From Flavobacteriaceae bacterium (lineage in GTDB: Bacteria; Bacteroidota; Bacteroidia; Flavobacteriales; Flavobacteriaceae), in NCBI GenBank assembly GCA_024743095.1, contig JANSXF010000033.1:1-43524 (forward strand): DNA of 43,524 nt. The letters are read 5' to 3'. Shown here one piece after another: positions 22,665 through 31,895 of this stretch. The translations under genes were made by a program, and so were the position numbers. The notes under the pieces are model-generated. The model was given only the letters and a program-made list of their open reading frames with translations. It had not been told where the DNA came from and ran no database searches. The first letter of the stretch is position 1; each line of letters starts with the position of its first letter.

Positions 22665-23900
22665 ATGGCAAAGGAAAATTTGGAATGTTCTTTTTGTGGT
22701 AGAAAAAAACCGGAAACCAATTTATTGATAGCCGGTCTTGATGCGCATATTTGCGACAGATGCATAGAACAGGCCCATAGTATTGTAGCCGAAGAGTCCA
22801 AACAGACCAAAAACCAAGATTTGTCCTCCGAATTGGTCTTAAAAAAACCAATGGAGATCCATGATTTCTTGGACACGTTTGTTATTGGACAGGAAAGGAC
22901 AAAAAAAGTAATGTCCGTGGCAGTATACAATCATTACAAAAGATTGTTGCAGCCCAAGGGCAAGGATGAGGATATCGAAATCCAAAAAAGTAACATTGTG
23001 ATGGTCGGGCAGACAGGTACGGGAAAAACCCTTATCGCCAAGACCATTGCCAAAATGTTGAACGTGCCATTGGCCATTGTGGACGCTACTGTATTAACGG
23101 AAGCCGGTTACGTGGGCGAGGACGTGGAAAGTATATTGACCCGTTTGTTGCAAGCTGCCGATTACAATTTGGAAAAAGCGGAGCGTGGCATCGTGTTTAT
23201 TGATGAAATTGACAAGATTGCCCGAAAAAGTGACAACCCATCGATTACCCGAGATGTATCCGGTGAAGGAGTTCAGCAAGGGTTGTTGAAGCTCTTGGAG
23301 GGAACTACCGTGAACGTTCCACCTAAAGGGGGGCGTAAACATCCCGACCAAAAATTCATCGAGGTAAATACCGAGAACATACTATTTGTAGCAGGTGGTG
23401 CTTTTGATGGTATTGAACGCATCATCACCAAGCGTTTGAACATGCAAGCGGTAGGTTATAGTGCTTCCAAGGCTGAAGAGAATTTGGACCAGGAAAACAT
23501 TCTACAATACATCATACCCAAAGATTTAAAGGAGTTTGGCCTTATTCCCGAAATAATTGGAAGACTGCCCGTTCTAACCCACATGAATCCTTTGGATGCC
23601 AAGACCCTGCGTGCAATTTTAACCGAGCCCAAAAATGCTATCATAAAGCAGTACGAAAAACTGTTTGCCATGGACGACATTGAGTTCTCCATTACCGATC
23701 AAGCATTGGACTACATTGTTGAAAAGGCTGTCGAATACAAACTAGGGGCACGAGGTTTGCGCTCCCTGTGCGAAGCGGTCTTTACCGATGCGATGTTCTC
23801 ATTGCCCAGCAGTGATGAAACGGAATTTAAGGTCACCAAGGGTTATGCAGAGAAAAAACTCTCTTACGAAACCGTGAAAAAATTAAAAGCAGTCTCTTAG
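22665..23900 (+). CDS. clpX: ATP-dependent Clp protease ATP-binding subunit ClpX
   Basis: AAA+ unfoldase partner of ClpP. 411 residues. The N-terminal zinc domain has Cys8, Cys11, Cys30 and Cys33 ([18 protein letters not shown]). Walker A is GQTGTGKT at 115-122 and Walker B is [13 protein letters not shown] with Asp180-Glu181. The GYVGEDVES pore loop and the C-terminal GARGLRSL sensor-2 region are present. [13 protein letters not shown] motif near residue 298 covers the IGF-type ClpP-contact region. The 3' end overlaps the convergent hydrolase-like gene by four bases. Confidence 0.98.
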   Translation: MAKENLECSFCGRKKPETNLLIAGLDAHICDRCIEQAHSIVAEESKQTKNQDLSSELVLKKPMEIHDFLDTFVIGQERTKKVMSVAVYNHYKRLLQPKGKDEDIEIQKSNIVMVGQTGTGKTLIAKTIAKMLNVPLAIVDATVLTEAGYVGEDVESILTRLLQAADYNLEKAERGIVFIDEIDKIARKSDNPSITRDVSGEGVQQGLLKLLEGTTVNVPPKGGRKHPDQKFIEVNTENILFVAGGAFDGIERIITKRLNMQAVGYSASKAEENLDQENILQYIIPKDLKEFGLIPEIIGRLPVLTHMNPLDAKTLRAILTEPKNAIIKQYEKLFAMDDIEFSITDQALDYIVEKAVEYKLGARGLRSLCEAVFTDAMFSLPSSDETEFKVTKGYAEKKLSYETVKKLKAVS

Positions 23901-24439
23901 ACTGCTTTTTTTGTGATATTTTCCAAAAGTTCCAAACTTACTTCGGAGATAATTTTCTCGTCGGAATAAAGAGTATGTCCAAAATTGGGAACTATCCTAA
24001 GGTTGGCGCCCACGCTTTTGGCCCATGTAAGGCCAGGCTTTTGTTTATCGCACTCCCCGAATATCAATTGTACATCGGTAGGTGACGTTCGGTCTTCGGA
24101 TTCAATCCCAACAGCAGAAATAGCAGTGATTGATTTTGCCGGCAAACCTTTCAACGAAGCTTTGTAAGCCACTGTGGCCCCTATTCCAAAAGCCAAGTAA
24201 TGAGCCTGTTCTTTTTCTTTTCTAATTAAGTTGGAAACAGCATTTTCAATTCCATTTTCCTGTAAAAAAGCTTTATCGATGTTTTCTTCCGATGATATAG
24301 AAACATCTACATTGCCCAATTGTTGGCAATCGTGGAAAACGATATCGTAGTATTGTTGTAGGTAGCCAAAATATGAAGCTATCCAAAGCCCTTTTTTTGC
24401 ACCCCATTTATCTGAGATTACAACAAGTTTTTCTGCCAT
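23897..24439 (-). CDS. Alpha/beta-hydrolase-like protein lacking the canonical nucleophile
   Basis: A 180-residue small alpha/beta-hydrolase-like protein. An early strand-loop ([20 protein letters not shown]) and the elbow position [13 protein letters not shown] (83-95) resemble hydrolases of the dienelactone/RBBP9 size class, but where Ser is expected in G-x-S-x-G there is Gly85. A late acid (FGECDKQKP, Asp131) and a His ([11 protein letters not shown], His155) remain at family positions. This suggests a pseudo-enzyme or a binding protein. Its promoter region contains an 18-bp palindrome (24555-24572), so it may be under specific control. The family assignment is moderate. Confidence 0.65.
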   Translation of the reverse strand: MAEKLVVISDKWGAKKGLWIASYFGYLQQYYDIVFHDCQQLGNVDVSISSEENIDKAFLQENGIENAVSNLIRKEKEQAHYLAFGIGATVAYKASLKGLPAKSITAISAVGIESEDRTSPTDVQLIFGECDKQKPGLTWAKSVGANLRIVPNFGHTLYSDEKIISEVSLELLENITKKAV

Positions 24440-24548
24440 GTTTTAATGGTTTTGTGTTTGATAAAAGATTTGTTCGGGGAATTTCATCAATAAACGTCGT
24501 AAATCCTCTTTTATTTGTTCAAAAGAAACCTTTCCACGACGAATGGGG

Positions 24549-24583
24549 CAAAGCTACGAAAACGTTTTCGTAAAAGCGCCAAA
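24549..24583 (-). promoter_or_regulatory. Predicted promoter with embedded 18-bp palindromic operator
   Basis: On the minus strand a TTTG (24583-24580) and a -7 element TAGCTTTG (24556-24549) are separated by 23 bases. Between them lies a perfect 18-bp palindrome at 24555-24572, TACGAAAACGTTTTCGTA, sharing two bases with the -7 box. The central CG and AT-rich arms resemble LacI/GalR-type operators. Binding would block polymerase at the promoter of the gene starting at 24439. The regulator is not in the window. Confidence 0.6.
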
Positions 24584-24610
24584 AAGTTCAATTTTATGGA
24601 TAAATCGGTG

Positions 24611-26125
24611 TTATTGCACATTCATTCGCAGCAATTCTTCGATACAGTTTCGTTCATTGGAGAGCCTTGGAATCTTATGCTGTCCGCCCAATTTATTCTG
24701 ATATTTGAGCCAATTATGAAATAGATTTTCCCTTGCCACATGAACCTTGGGCATCTTTAAGGTAATATTGTTATAGCGTTTGGCTTCGTAGTCGGAGTTT
24801 AGGGCTTTTAGTGCGTTGTCCAGCATTTCGGTAAAATAGGCAATATCCTCGGGTGGCCTTCTAAACTCAATAATCCATTCATGTGCGCCCTTCTCCTTAT
24901 CCGTCATAAAAATGGGTGCCGCGGTATAGTCCATAATCTCTGCTTCCGTTTTTTGGCAAACCTGTTTCAAGGCCTCCTCCGCATTTTCTATGATCAATTC
25001 CTCCCCAAAAACGTTGATATGATGCTTGGTACGTCCCGTGATCTTTATTCGATACGGATTTTTGGAAGTAAACCTAATGGTATCCCCAATTTTATAGCGC
25101 CATAATCCGGCATTGGTGGTAATGACCATGGCATAGTTTACGCCCAACTGAACGTCCCAGAGCGGAATGGCCCGTTCTCCTTCCCCATTGACGCCCATGG
25201 GTATAAATTCATAAAAGATGCCATAATCCAGCATTAGCAGTAGCTCATCGGAATTGTTCTGATCCTGTATCCCAAAAAAACCCTCCGAAGCGTTATAGGT
25301 CTCATAAAAATTGAACTTTTTCCGGGGCAATAACTTTTTATATTGATTCTTGTAGGGCGTAAAACTCACTCCTCCATGGAAATAGACTTCCAAATTTTCC
25401 CATACCTCAAACAGATGCTTTTTCCCGGTTTTCTCCAACACTTGATTGAGCAAAACCAACATCCAAGAAGGGACTCCTGCCAAACTGGTCACGTTCTCTC
25501 GGATACTCTCCTCAATGATGGCCTCCAATTTGGACTCCCATTCTGTCATCAATGACACCTTATTACTGGGAGTACTGCTATATTCTGCCCAAAGCGGCAT
25601 ATTATCAATCAAAATGGCCGAAAGATCCCCGAAAAAAGTTCCATTGTCCTCATAGAGTTCCTTGCTACCTCCCAACCTCAAGCTTTTTCCAGTGAACAAT
25701 TGTGAATTCTCGTTGTTGTTCAGGTACAGGCACAACAGATCTTTGCTGGATTTATAATGGCAATCTTCCAAGGCTTCCGTGCTAACCGGAATAAATTTGC
25801 TCTTTGCATTGGTTGTACCACTGCTCTTGGCAAACCATTTTATGGATGTCGGCCAAAAAAGATTTTGCTCACCTTTTCTGGTGCGTTCTATCAACGGGGC
25901 AATATCCTCATAGGTAACGATCGGCACCCTATTCCTAAATTCATCATACTTTGGAAGGTCTTGGAACCCATATTGTCTACCGATCATGGTGTCCTTCGAA
26001 AAATCGACAAGTTGTCGCAATACCTCATCCTGCACATCCAAAGGGTACTTTAAAAAAAGTTCTATTTGGTGATAGCGCTTTCTCAACAACCAAGAAGCAA
26101 TGGAATTGAATAAAGGTATTGGCAT
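24611..26125 (-). CDS. GH3 auxin-responsive promoter family protein (acyl-amido synthetase-like)
   Basis: A 504-residue member of the GH3 group of the ANL adenylating superfamily. Plant members conjugate amino acids to hormone carboxylates via acyl-adenylates; bacterial substrates are unknown. Seen: ATP-binding P-loop KSSGTTNAKSKFIPVS (SSGTT at 101-105), LAGVPSWMLVLLNQVL, YETYNASEGFFGIQ (second ATP motif), GLWRYKIGDTIRF, and the hinge ITGRTKHHINVFGEEL. The C-terminal domain (about 390-504) is complete. It stands alone between the palindrome-controlled gene and a divergent DUF2797 gene. No amino-acid or hormone pathway is adjacent. Confidence 0.9.
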   Translation of the reverse strand: MPIPLFNSIASWLLRKRYHQIELFLKYPLDVQDEVLRQLVDFSKDTMIGRQYGFQDLPKYDEFRNRVPIVTYEDIAPLIERTRKGEQNLFWPTSIKWFAKSSGTTNAKSKFIPVSTEALEDCHYKSSKDLLCLYLNNNENSQLFTGKSLRLGGSKELYEDNGTFFGDLSAILIDNMPLWAEYSSTPSNKVSLMTEWESKLEAIIEESIRENVTSLAGVPSWMLVLLNQVLEKTGKKHLFEVWENLEVYFHGGVSFTPYKNQYKKLLPRKKFNFYETYNASEGFFGIQDQNNSDELLLMLDYGIFYEFIPMGVNGEGERAIPLWDVQLGVNYAMVITTNAGLWRYKIGDTIRFTSKNPYRIKITGRTKHHINVFGEELIIENAEEALKQVCQKTEAEIMDYTAAPIFMTDKEKGAHEWIIEFRRPPEDIAYFTEMLDNALKALNSDYEAKRYNNITLKMPKVHVARENLFHNWLKYQNKLGGQHKIPRLSNERNCIEELLRMNVQ

Positions 26126-26223
26126 TTTAGGTATATTTAACCAATAAAGTTAAGGTTAGTACAACTGCTAAAATAGCTTTTCTAACACTCATTTTCAAAT
26201 AAGACAAACACATTCATTTTATT

Positions 26224-27018
26224 ATGTTATACGAAGGGGTACTAAGAAAGATGCGGACAGAAATAGGGAGCCCGATCCAATATTTTTTGGTTTTCGAAAA
26301 CGATTTTATCAATATGAACCAGGGGCTGGATAGGGAACTTCAGATTGATTTCATCAAATTTCAATGCTTGAACTGTGGCGAGGACAGACCTATCTACCGA
26401 CAGGGTTTTTGTAAAACCTGTTTTTATGAAACGCCCCGTGCAGGAGATTGGATCATGAAGCCCGAATTGAGCACGGCACATCTGGACAAAGAGGACCGAG
26501 ACCTTGAATATGAGAAAAAGATGCAGTTGCAGCCCCATATTGTGTACTTGGCCAACTCGAGCAGTATTAAAGTTGGTGTTACCAGAAAATCACAAGTTCC
26601 CACACGTTGGATAGATCAAGGAGCACATGAGGCCATAGAGATTGTGGAGGTGCCCAATCGCTATTTGGCAGGTATTACGGAAGTGGCGTTAAAAGATTTT
26701 GTAAGCGATAAAACCAGTTGGCGAAAAATGCTCCAAAATGATATTGAGGACGTAGACTTGGTGGAATGGCGCAACAAATTAAGGGCAAGTATTCCCGAAG
26801 AGGCCCTGAATTATTTTTTGGACGATCGAGAAGAAACCAATCTCGAATTTCCCGTATTGCAATACCCCGATAAGGTTAAAAGTCTTAATCTGGACAAAAC
26901 CCCAAGTTACAAAGGCGTTCTCAAGGGCATCAAGGGGCAGTACCTTATTTTTGAGGACAATACGGTATTCAATGTCAGAGGAAGTGAAGGGTATTATGTA
27001 GGCATCAATTTTAGCTGA
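26224..27018 (+). CDS. DUF2797 protein with Cys4 cluster and GIY-YIG-like core
   Basis: A 264-residue cytoplasmic protein. A probable zinc-binding set is Cys48, Cys51, Cys63 and Cys66 (FQCLNCGEDRP; GFCKTCFYETP). Downstream, HIVYLANSSSIKVGVTRKSQ followed by PTRWIDQGA has the arrangement of a GIY-YIG-type nuclease core (Tyr, Lys-x-Gly-x-Thr, Arg-Trp), so nucleic acid binding or cleavage is plausible but not shown. The C-terminal part (about 215-264) looks like a small beta domain (YKGVLKGIKGQYLIFED). Function is unknown. The APC permease gene follows after 44 bases. Confidence 0.87.
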   Translation: MLYEGVLRKMRTEIGSPIQYFLVFENDFINMNQGLDRELQIDFIKFQCLNCGEDRPIYRQGFCKTCFYETPRAGDWIMKPELSTAHLDKEDRDLEYEKKMQLQPHIVYLANSSSIKVGVTRKSQVPTRWIDQGAHEAIEIVEVPNRYLAGITEVALKDFVSDKTSWRKMLQNDIEDVDLVEWRNKLRASIPEEALNYFLDDREETNLEFPVLQYPDKVKSLNLDKTPSYKGVLKGIKGQYLIFEDNTVFNVRGSEGYYVGINFS

Positions 27019-27062
27019 TTTTAATATCCAAAATTCAAACTGCCAACCAAAGACAATACTTT

Positions 27063-28346
27063 ATGGACCAAAAAATAAAACTTACCGAAGCAATCTCCAT
27101 TGGTATCGGCGGTATGGTCGGTGGCGGTATTTTTGCGGTTTTGGGCCTGGCGGTGACCCTGTCCAAAGGAGGAACGCCATTGGCCTTTCTTTTTGCAGGT
27201 ATCTTGGCCCTGATCACATCCTATAGTTATGTAAAACTATCCAAAGCCTATCCCGACCGTGGAGGTACCGTCAAATTTATCAACCAAGGTTTTGGAGAAA
27301 CCATATTTAGCGGAGGCATCAACAACCTGCTTTGGGTAAGCTATATCATCATGTTGTCCCTATATGCATCTGCCTTTGGCTCGTATGCCCCTAACCTCCT
27401 CTCCCTAAGTGGAACAGAGCTGGACTTCCATATATATGCAACGGGCATCATTGTTTTGGCCTCAATAATAAATTATTACAGTGTTAAGGTGGTAGGAATG
27501 ATAGAATCCTATGCCGTGATCATAAAATTGGTCATACTTATTTCTTTTATCGGCGTTGGATTGTATGGTTTGATGGGCAATCCAAATTTGGAACAATTGT
27601 CCCCGGAAAACTGGGAAGCCCCCCTGCAACTTTTAACAGGAGGCATGGTTATTTTTGTTGCTTATGAAGGTTTTGAACTCATTGCCAATTCAGCTCCCGA
27701 TATTGAAAATCCAGAGAAAAATATTCCCAGGGCATATTATATTTCCATCCTATTTGTGGTTTTGCTTTACATAATCATTGCAGTGGTCACTATAGGCTCC
27801 CTAGCTTTCGATAAAATAAAAACGGCCGAGGATTATGTTTTGGCCGAAGCAGCCAAACCCATGCTTGGCCAAACCGGTTTTACGATCATTACCATAGCTG
27901 CTCTGATCTCTACATTTTCGGCGATCAATGCCTCTATTTATGGTGGTAGCAGGGTAAGCTATGAAATAGCTGAGGAGGACGAACTTCCCCATCAGTTTAC
28001 CTTTAAACTCTGGAACCAACCCGTAGGATTACTGATTACGGCCATTCTTACCATTATATTGACCAACACCTTGAAACTGGAAAGTATTTCAACCGCAGGA
28101 AGTGTAGGTTTTCTTTTGGTTTTTGCCATGGTCAACTACGTTGGATTTAAACTGTCCAAAACCACGGGCAGTATAAAAACAATCCCGATAATTGGATTTG
28201 TACTGTGCACTATTGCCATGGGCGTTCTGTTACAGCAACAGTTCGGAACAAACAGAACGGGAGTAATAGTGGCAACTTCTATCATTGGGACCTGTTTTCT
28301 GATTGAATGGATTTACAAAAAGTTCAAGAAAACTAAAAAAACATAG
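27063..28346 (+). CDS. APC-family amino acid/polyamine permease
   Basis: A 427-residue inner-membrane transporter of the APC fold with about twelve hydrophobic helices. The first helix contains the unwound substrate-binding GIGGMVGGGIFAVLG; TM6 begins with LTGGMVIFVAYEGFELIANS. The loop ENPEKNIPRAYYISILFVVL, here cut as NPEKNIPRAYYIS, is typical of the family. Substrate cannot be decided from sequence; YfnA/CAT-type amino acid exchangers are the closest in style. It is followed at one base by the DUF6090 gene. Confidence 0.88.
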   Translation: MDQKIKLTEAISIGIGGMVGGGIFAVLGLAVTLSKGGTPLAFLFAGILALITSYSYVKLSKAYPDRGGTVKFINQGFGETIFSGGINNLLWVSYIIMLSLYASAFGSYAPNLLSLSGTELDFHIYATGIIVLASIINYYSVKVVGMIESYAVIIKLVILISFIGVGLYGLMGNPNLEQLSPENWEAPLQLLTGGMVIFVAYEGFELIANSAPDIENPEKNIPRAYYISILFVVLLYIIIAVVTIGSLAFDKIKTAEDYVLAEAAKPMLGQTGFTIITIAALISTFSAINASIYGGSRVSYEIAEEDELPHQFTFKLWNQPVGLLITAILTIILTNTLKLESISTAGSVGFLLVFAMVNYVGFKLSKTTGSIKTIPIIGFVLCTIAMGVLLQQQFGTNRTGVIVATSIIGTCFLIEWIYKKFKKTKKT

Positions 28347-28347
28347 C

Positions 28348-29115
28348 ATGCTCAAGTTTTTCAGAAAAATCAGAAAGGAATTCATTGCCAAGAAAAAGGT
28401 CGGTGATTATCTACTGTACGCCATTGGCGAAATTGTTTTGGTGGTCATCGGTATCCTTATTGCATTGGCCATTGATAATGCCAATGAACAAAGCATCAAA
28501 AAAGAAAAAGAACAAATCTATCTTATCGGGCTCAAAGATGAATTTGAGACAAGCAAAACCAAATTGGAGCAACTTGTTACCTTTAATAAGCAAAGCTATG
28601 AGGATTCCAAAAAAATCGTGAACTACATGGAAAACCAAGAGGCTTTGCCCACAGAGCTGGAATTGGCCAATTTATTGTACAACGCTTTTGCCTTCGACAT
28701 TTCGTTCAATCCCAACAATTCCCTCTTGGAGGAAATGATCAATTCGGGAAGTTTAAAAGATATTTCCAATCAACGATTACGGATCTTATTGACCAATTGG
28801 GTTTCCTTTATAGAGGACATATCCAAACAGGAAATCATGCTCGACAAGGAAAGGGACAAAATTATCGATATGTTTCGGGGCAACGAAAACAGCATTAAAA
28901 CCATTTACGACCTAACCGGTGTTTCCGATGAACTTGGTATACCTACAAGTGACAGACAAACGAGCAACCGAAATCTTTTGCTATCCAAAGAATTTGAGAA
29001 CAACATGCTCATGTTTATACTGACCAGCATTAAAACGGAGACGGCACATTACAATCCTTTAATGGAAAGCATGGATGAGATCATCAAGGTAATCGATAGT
29101 GAAATCAAGGAATAA
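28348..29115 (+). CDS. DUF6090 family membrane protein
   Basis: A 255-residue protein beginning MLKFFRKIRKEFIAKKKVGD, then one strong membrane helix (YAIGEIVLVVIGILIALAID, about residues 24-43), then a mostly helical, charged region to the end. This N-terminal layout is the hallmark of DUF6090, a Bacteroidota family of unknown function, often in several copies. The start at 28348 follows the permease stop by one base; an upstream start at 28303 would overlap it. It is probably anchored in the inner membrane with a periplasmic helical domain. Confidence 0.85.
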   Translation: MLKFFRKIRKEFIAKKKVGDYLLYAIGEIVLVVIGILIALAIDNANEQSIKKEKEQIYLIGLKDEFETSKTKLEQLVTFNKQSYEDSKKIVNYMENQEALPTELELANLLYNAFAFDISFNPNNSLLEEMINSGSLKDISNQRLRILLTNWVSFIEDISKQEIMLDKERDKIIDMFRGNENSIKTIYDLTGVSDELGIPTSDRQTSNRNLLLSKEFENNMLMFILTSIKTETAHYNPLMESMDEIIKVIDSEIKE

Positions 29116-29153
29116 AAAGAGACTGCCCAAAAAGTCAAGACAGCCTCTTTTTT
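29114..29153. terminator. Bidirectional Rho-independent terminator
   Basis: AAAGAG-A-CTG (29116-29125) pairs with CAG-C-CTCTTT (29141-29150), one mismatch. T-runs flank it on both strands (plus 29148-29153; minus opposite 29114-29118), so it serves the convergent DUF6090 and AsmA-like genes. Confidence 0.8.
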
Positions 29154-31860
29154 AATTTACAGTATCTTTCTTTTTTTTCTTGAGCAGTCCCCCCAAAATG
29201 GATTTTGCGGCATCTTTAACGTCGTCCTGCTTTTTGGCCTTTGCACTATCGGTAACAGTTGTATCTTTTTTACCGCCCAATATATTGCCAATGGCCTGTT
29301 TTACGCCGTCGGATTTGGTTTCGGTGGTATCCGACCCCTCTTTTTTAAAAGCATCGGACAATAAATCTTTGACCTTATCCTTGCCTTGGTTGACCAGTTT
29401 TTGCTTTTGCATCTCCACTAATTTGGATGTCAATGTCTTCACCCCGGATGTAAGGTCGGTGCTTACCGACGGATTTGTAAAATTACCTCCAATGTTCGCC
29501 GTTACCGGAATGGTCACCTCCCCTACACTATCATCGTTCAATTGTGAAATCAACTTAGTGACCTCCGTACCCAAATATTTTGCAGGAACATTCAATGTGG
29601 CCGAATAATTCATTTGTTTGTCAAAAGAATGACTTCCATCCACGTTAATGGCAATGTCCTTATAATTTAAGGTAAAAGGCTTCACTTTTACCGTACCATT
29701 ATCAAAGGTCAATGCTGTTTTTAGCCCGTTCAAATTGATTTCCTTGGTGTTTAAAAAGTTTAGCTTGCTATCCAATGCAGATACCAAGGGCGCTTTTTGG
29801 GTATCTACCGTCGGATTCAACAGTTCTGCCAACAAGTTACCTGATATAGTGGCCAGGTTCGGCGTAAAATCGTCCTTAAGGTTACCCGATATCTTAATGT
29901 CGGAATTGAGTTTTCCTTGAATAGCAGTTGCAAGTGGCGTCAACACCTTGAACAGTTCCAATCCGGCAAAGGATTCTCCGATACTGAAATTGTCCATCCC
30001 AAGATTTATGTCAAAGGTAGAGGCCTCTTGCTTAGTGGAGACAAAGCCGGATAGACCCAAGGTGCCCCCGAACAAATTGGAGGTCAGGTTCTGTACCGTT
30101 GCGGTTTCATCTTTTATGATCAAGGTTCCCTTAACGTTCTTCAGGTTAAGGTTATCATAAACCACCGTATTGGCCGATGCGTCAATGGTACAATCCAAAA
30201 ATGATGGTATTTTGATGCGCTCCTCCCCTGTTGTCGTGGTCTTAGCCCCCCCTTGAGAACTTCCTTCTTGGTTTTCTTGCCCGGTATCCTCTACCATAAA
30301 ATCGTTCAGGGCAAATTGGTTGGAACTCAGTGTAAAGTTTCCCTCGATGTTTTCATCATTGAACATAAAGCCCAATAAATTGGTCAAGGTTCCTTTGGCA
30401 TCAAAATCGGTGCTACCTGTTTTTCCTTGGAACGAATCCAATGTTACCGTATTCGGGTTAAAGGTCACCGCCGCCGAGTTGATGGCGACCGGGTTTTTAA
30501 GTTCTTCCGACGCATATTCGAAACCAGACACGGATGCCTTACCACTGGTCTTGGTATTCTGATATTGTTTTTTCTCCAAGGAAGCCATATCAAAAGCCGT
30601 AGTTACATCCGCATTCAAAATCCCCTTAAGATTAAAATCTTCCGGCACGGGGTAGGCTTGCGAAATGTTGGCCAAATCGATCCGACCGTCCATGTGGGCA
30701 TTTACTTTGGTATTGCCCATCAACTCCCTGATCTTGGCATTGAGGTTAAACTTATCCTGATCAATTAAAAATGAGAGTCTATTTATATTAACATAGGTAT
30801 CCTCGGTGACTCCGGTTTCGTTATTGATTTCCGTATCAATGTACACATTGCGCACGGATTTGGGCAAATCTGGATATTTGAAGGAAGCGTTTTCAGAATT
30901 TATGGCAATCTTGAAGGTCGGAATATGCGCATCGTCCACTACACCCTTAAACTCACCGTTCACTTCAAAATTTCCCGTGGTCTGCACATTTTCTATATTG
31001 GCGGCGTAGGCCTCGGGAATTACCGCTAAAAAGTTTTTAAAATCGGAAGATGGGGTTTTAAACGTGATATCCACCTCCTGATTATCCTCGTTCACCTTCA
31101 CAAAACCATCAAAGACCAAGGGAAGTTGGTTCACCAGCGCTTTGTTCTCCAAAAAAGTGTATTTGTTCTCGCTCAGATCGATTCCGATAAGCGCATCCAG
31201 ATTGATCTTGTTCTTGTTCAGGTATTGGGTACTGTCCATTTCAAAGGTTACCAACGCATCGGTCAATGTTTTCAGTTCTGATTTTTCCAAGGAAAGGTCT
31301 CCAGTTCCAGAATGGTTCATTTCAGTAATGTCCAGCAACATACCACTGGCCAAATCCTGATAAATAATTTCGGAATTGGTAATGGCATACGAATCCATAT
31401 TCAGGGTAAAGTTGCTGCTCGATTCTTCCGATGGACTAGGAGTGGATTCTTCGGATTCCTTGGCAATATCGTAATTGGCATTGCCATCTTTGTCCGCTTT
31501 GATGTGCAATTTGGCACCATCAATGTTCAACGTTTTAATGATAATAGGTTCATCTGCCGATTTGAACAGTTCCTTTATGGACATGGACAGCTCAATTTCG
31601 GAAGACGCAAACAGGGTATCGCCTTCAAAAGGGGCCTTGTTCACCAACGACAGATTGGTCAGTCCAACATTGGCATATGGAAAACTTTTGAGAAGGCTCA
31701 AATCGGCATCCTCAAAATCCAAGGTGGCATTGATGCTGTTGTTGACTTTTGTTTTGATGATATCTTCAATTTTACCTTGAAGAAATAGTGGGACGGCAAT
31801 GATAATTGCAAGCAGGACAAGTAGGGTTATTCCAGTAATCTTTAGGACTTTTTTCTTCAT
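29152..31860 (-). CDS. AsmA-like family protein
   Basis: A 902-residue protein with an N-terminal signal-anchor helix (ITGITLLVLLAIIIAVPLFL, about 9-28) and a long periplasmic region of repeated beta strands. N-terminal AsmA-like patterns: LEDADLSLLKSFPYANVGL-type segment (residues 50-70, FPYANVGLTNLSLV) and NIDGAKLHIKADKDGNANYD. The C-terminal AsmA_2-type region (about 550-800) includes TPLATAIQGKLNSDIKISGN. A Ser/Glu/Pro linker and a Lys/Asp-rich tail ending KKKKKDTVN are present. The family is thought to form groove-like bridges for lipid transport between the membranes and to affect outer-membrane assembly. The role here is inferred from the family. Confidence 0.87.
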   Translation of the reverse strand: MKKKVLKITGITLLVLLAIIIAVPLFLQGKIEDIIKTKVNNSINATLDFEDADLSLLKSFPYANVGLTNLSLVNKAPFEGDTLFASSEIELSMSIKELFKSADEPIIIKTLNIDGAKLHIKADKDGNANYDIAKESEESTPSPSEESSSNFTLNMDSYAITNSEIIYQDLASGMLLDITEMNHSGTGDLSLEKSELKTLTDALVTFEMDSTQYLNKNKINLDALIGIDLSENKYTFLENKALVNQLPLVFDGFVKVNEDNQEVDITFKTPSSDFKNFLAVIPEAYAANIENVQTTGNFEVNGEFKGVVDDAHIPTFKIAINSENASFKYPDLPKSVRNVYIDTEINNETGVTEDTYVNINRLSFLIDQDKFNLNAKIRELMGNTKVNAHMDGRIDLANISQAYPVPEDFNLKGILNADVTTAFDMASLEKKQYQNTKTSGKASVSGFEYASEELKNPVAINSAAVTFNPNTVTLDSFQGKTGSTDFDAKGTLTNLLGFMFNDENIEGNFTLSSNQFALNDFMVEDTGQENQEGSSQGGAKTTTTGEERIKIPSFLDCTIDASANTVVYDNLNLKNVKGTLIIKDETATVQNLTSNLFGGTLGLSGFVSTKQEASTFDINLGMDNFSIGESFAGLELFKVLTPLATAIQGKLNSDIKISGNLKDDFTPNLATISGNLLAELLNPTVDTQKAPLVSALDSKLNFLNTKEINLNGLKTALTFDNGTVKVKPFTLNYKDIAINVDGSHSFDKQMNYSATLNVPAKYLGTEVTKLISQLNDDSVGEVTIPVTANIGGNFTNPSVSTDLTSGVKTLTSKLVEMQKQKLVNQGKDKVKDLLSDAFKKEGSDTTETKSDGVKQAIGNILGGKKDTTVTDSAKAKKQDDVKDAAKSILGGLLKKKKKDTVN

Positions 31861-31895
31861 ACTTCGGTGTTTTACAACAAATTAAAGGAGAAGCA

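Noticed and set aside
24440..24550. About 33 codons open on the minus strand just before the hydrolase-like gene (SFEQIKEDLRRLLMKFPEQI)
   Set aside because: Composition looks protein-like, but there is no usable start codon until the last 15 codons and the length can arise by chance. It is probably the leader.
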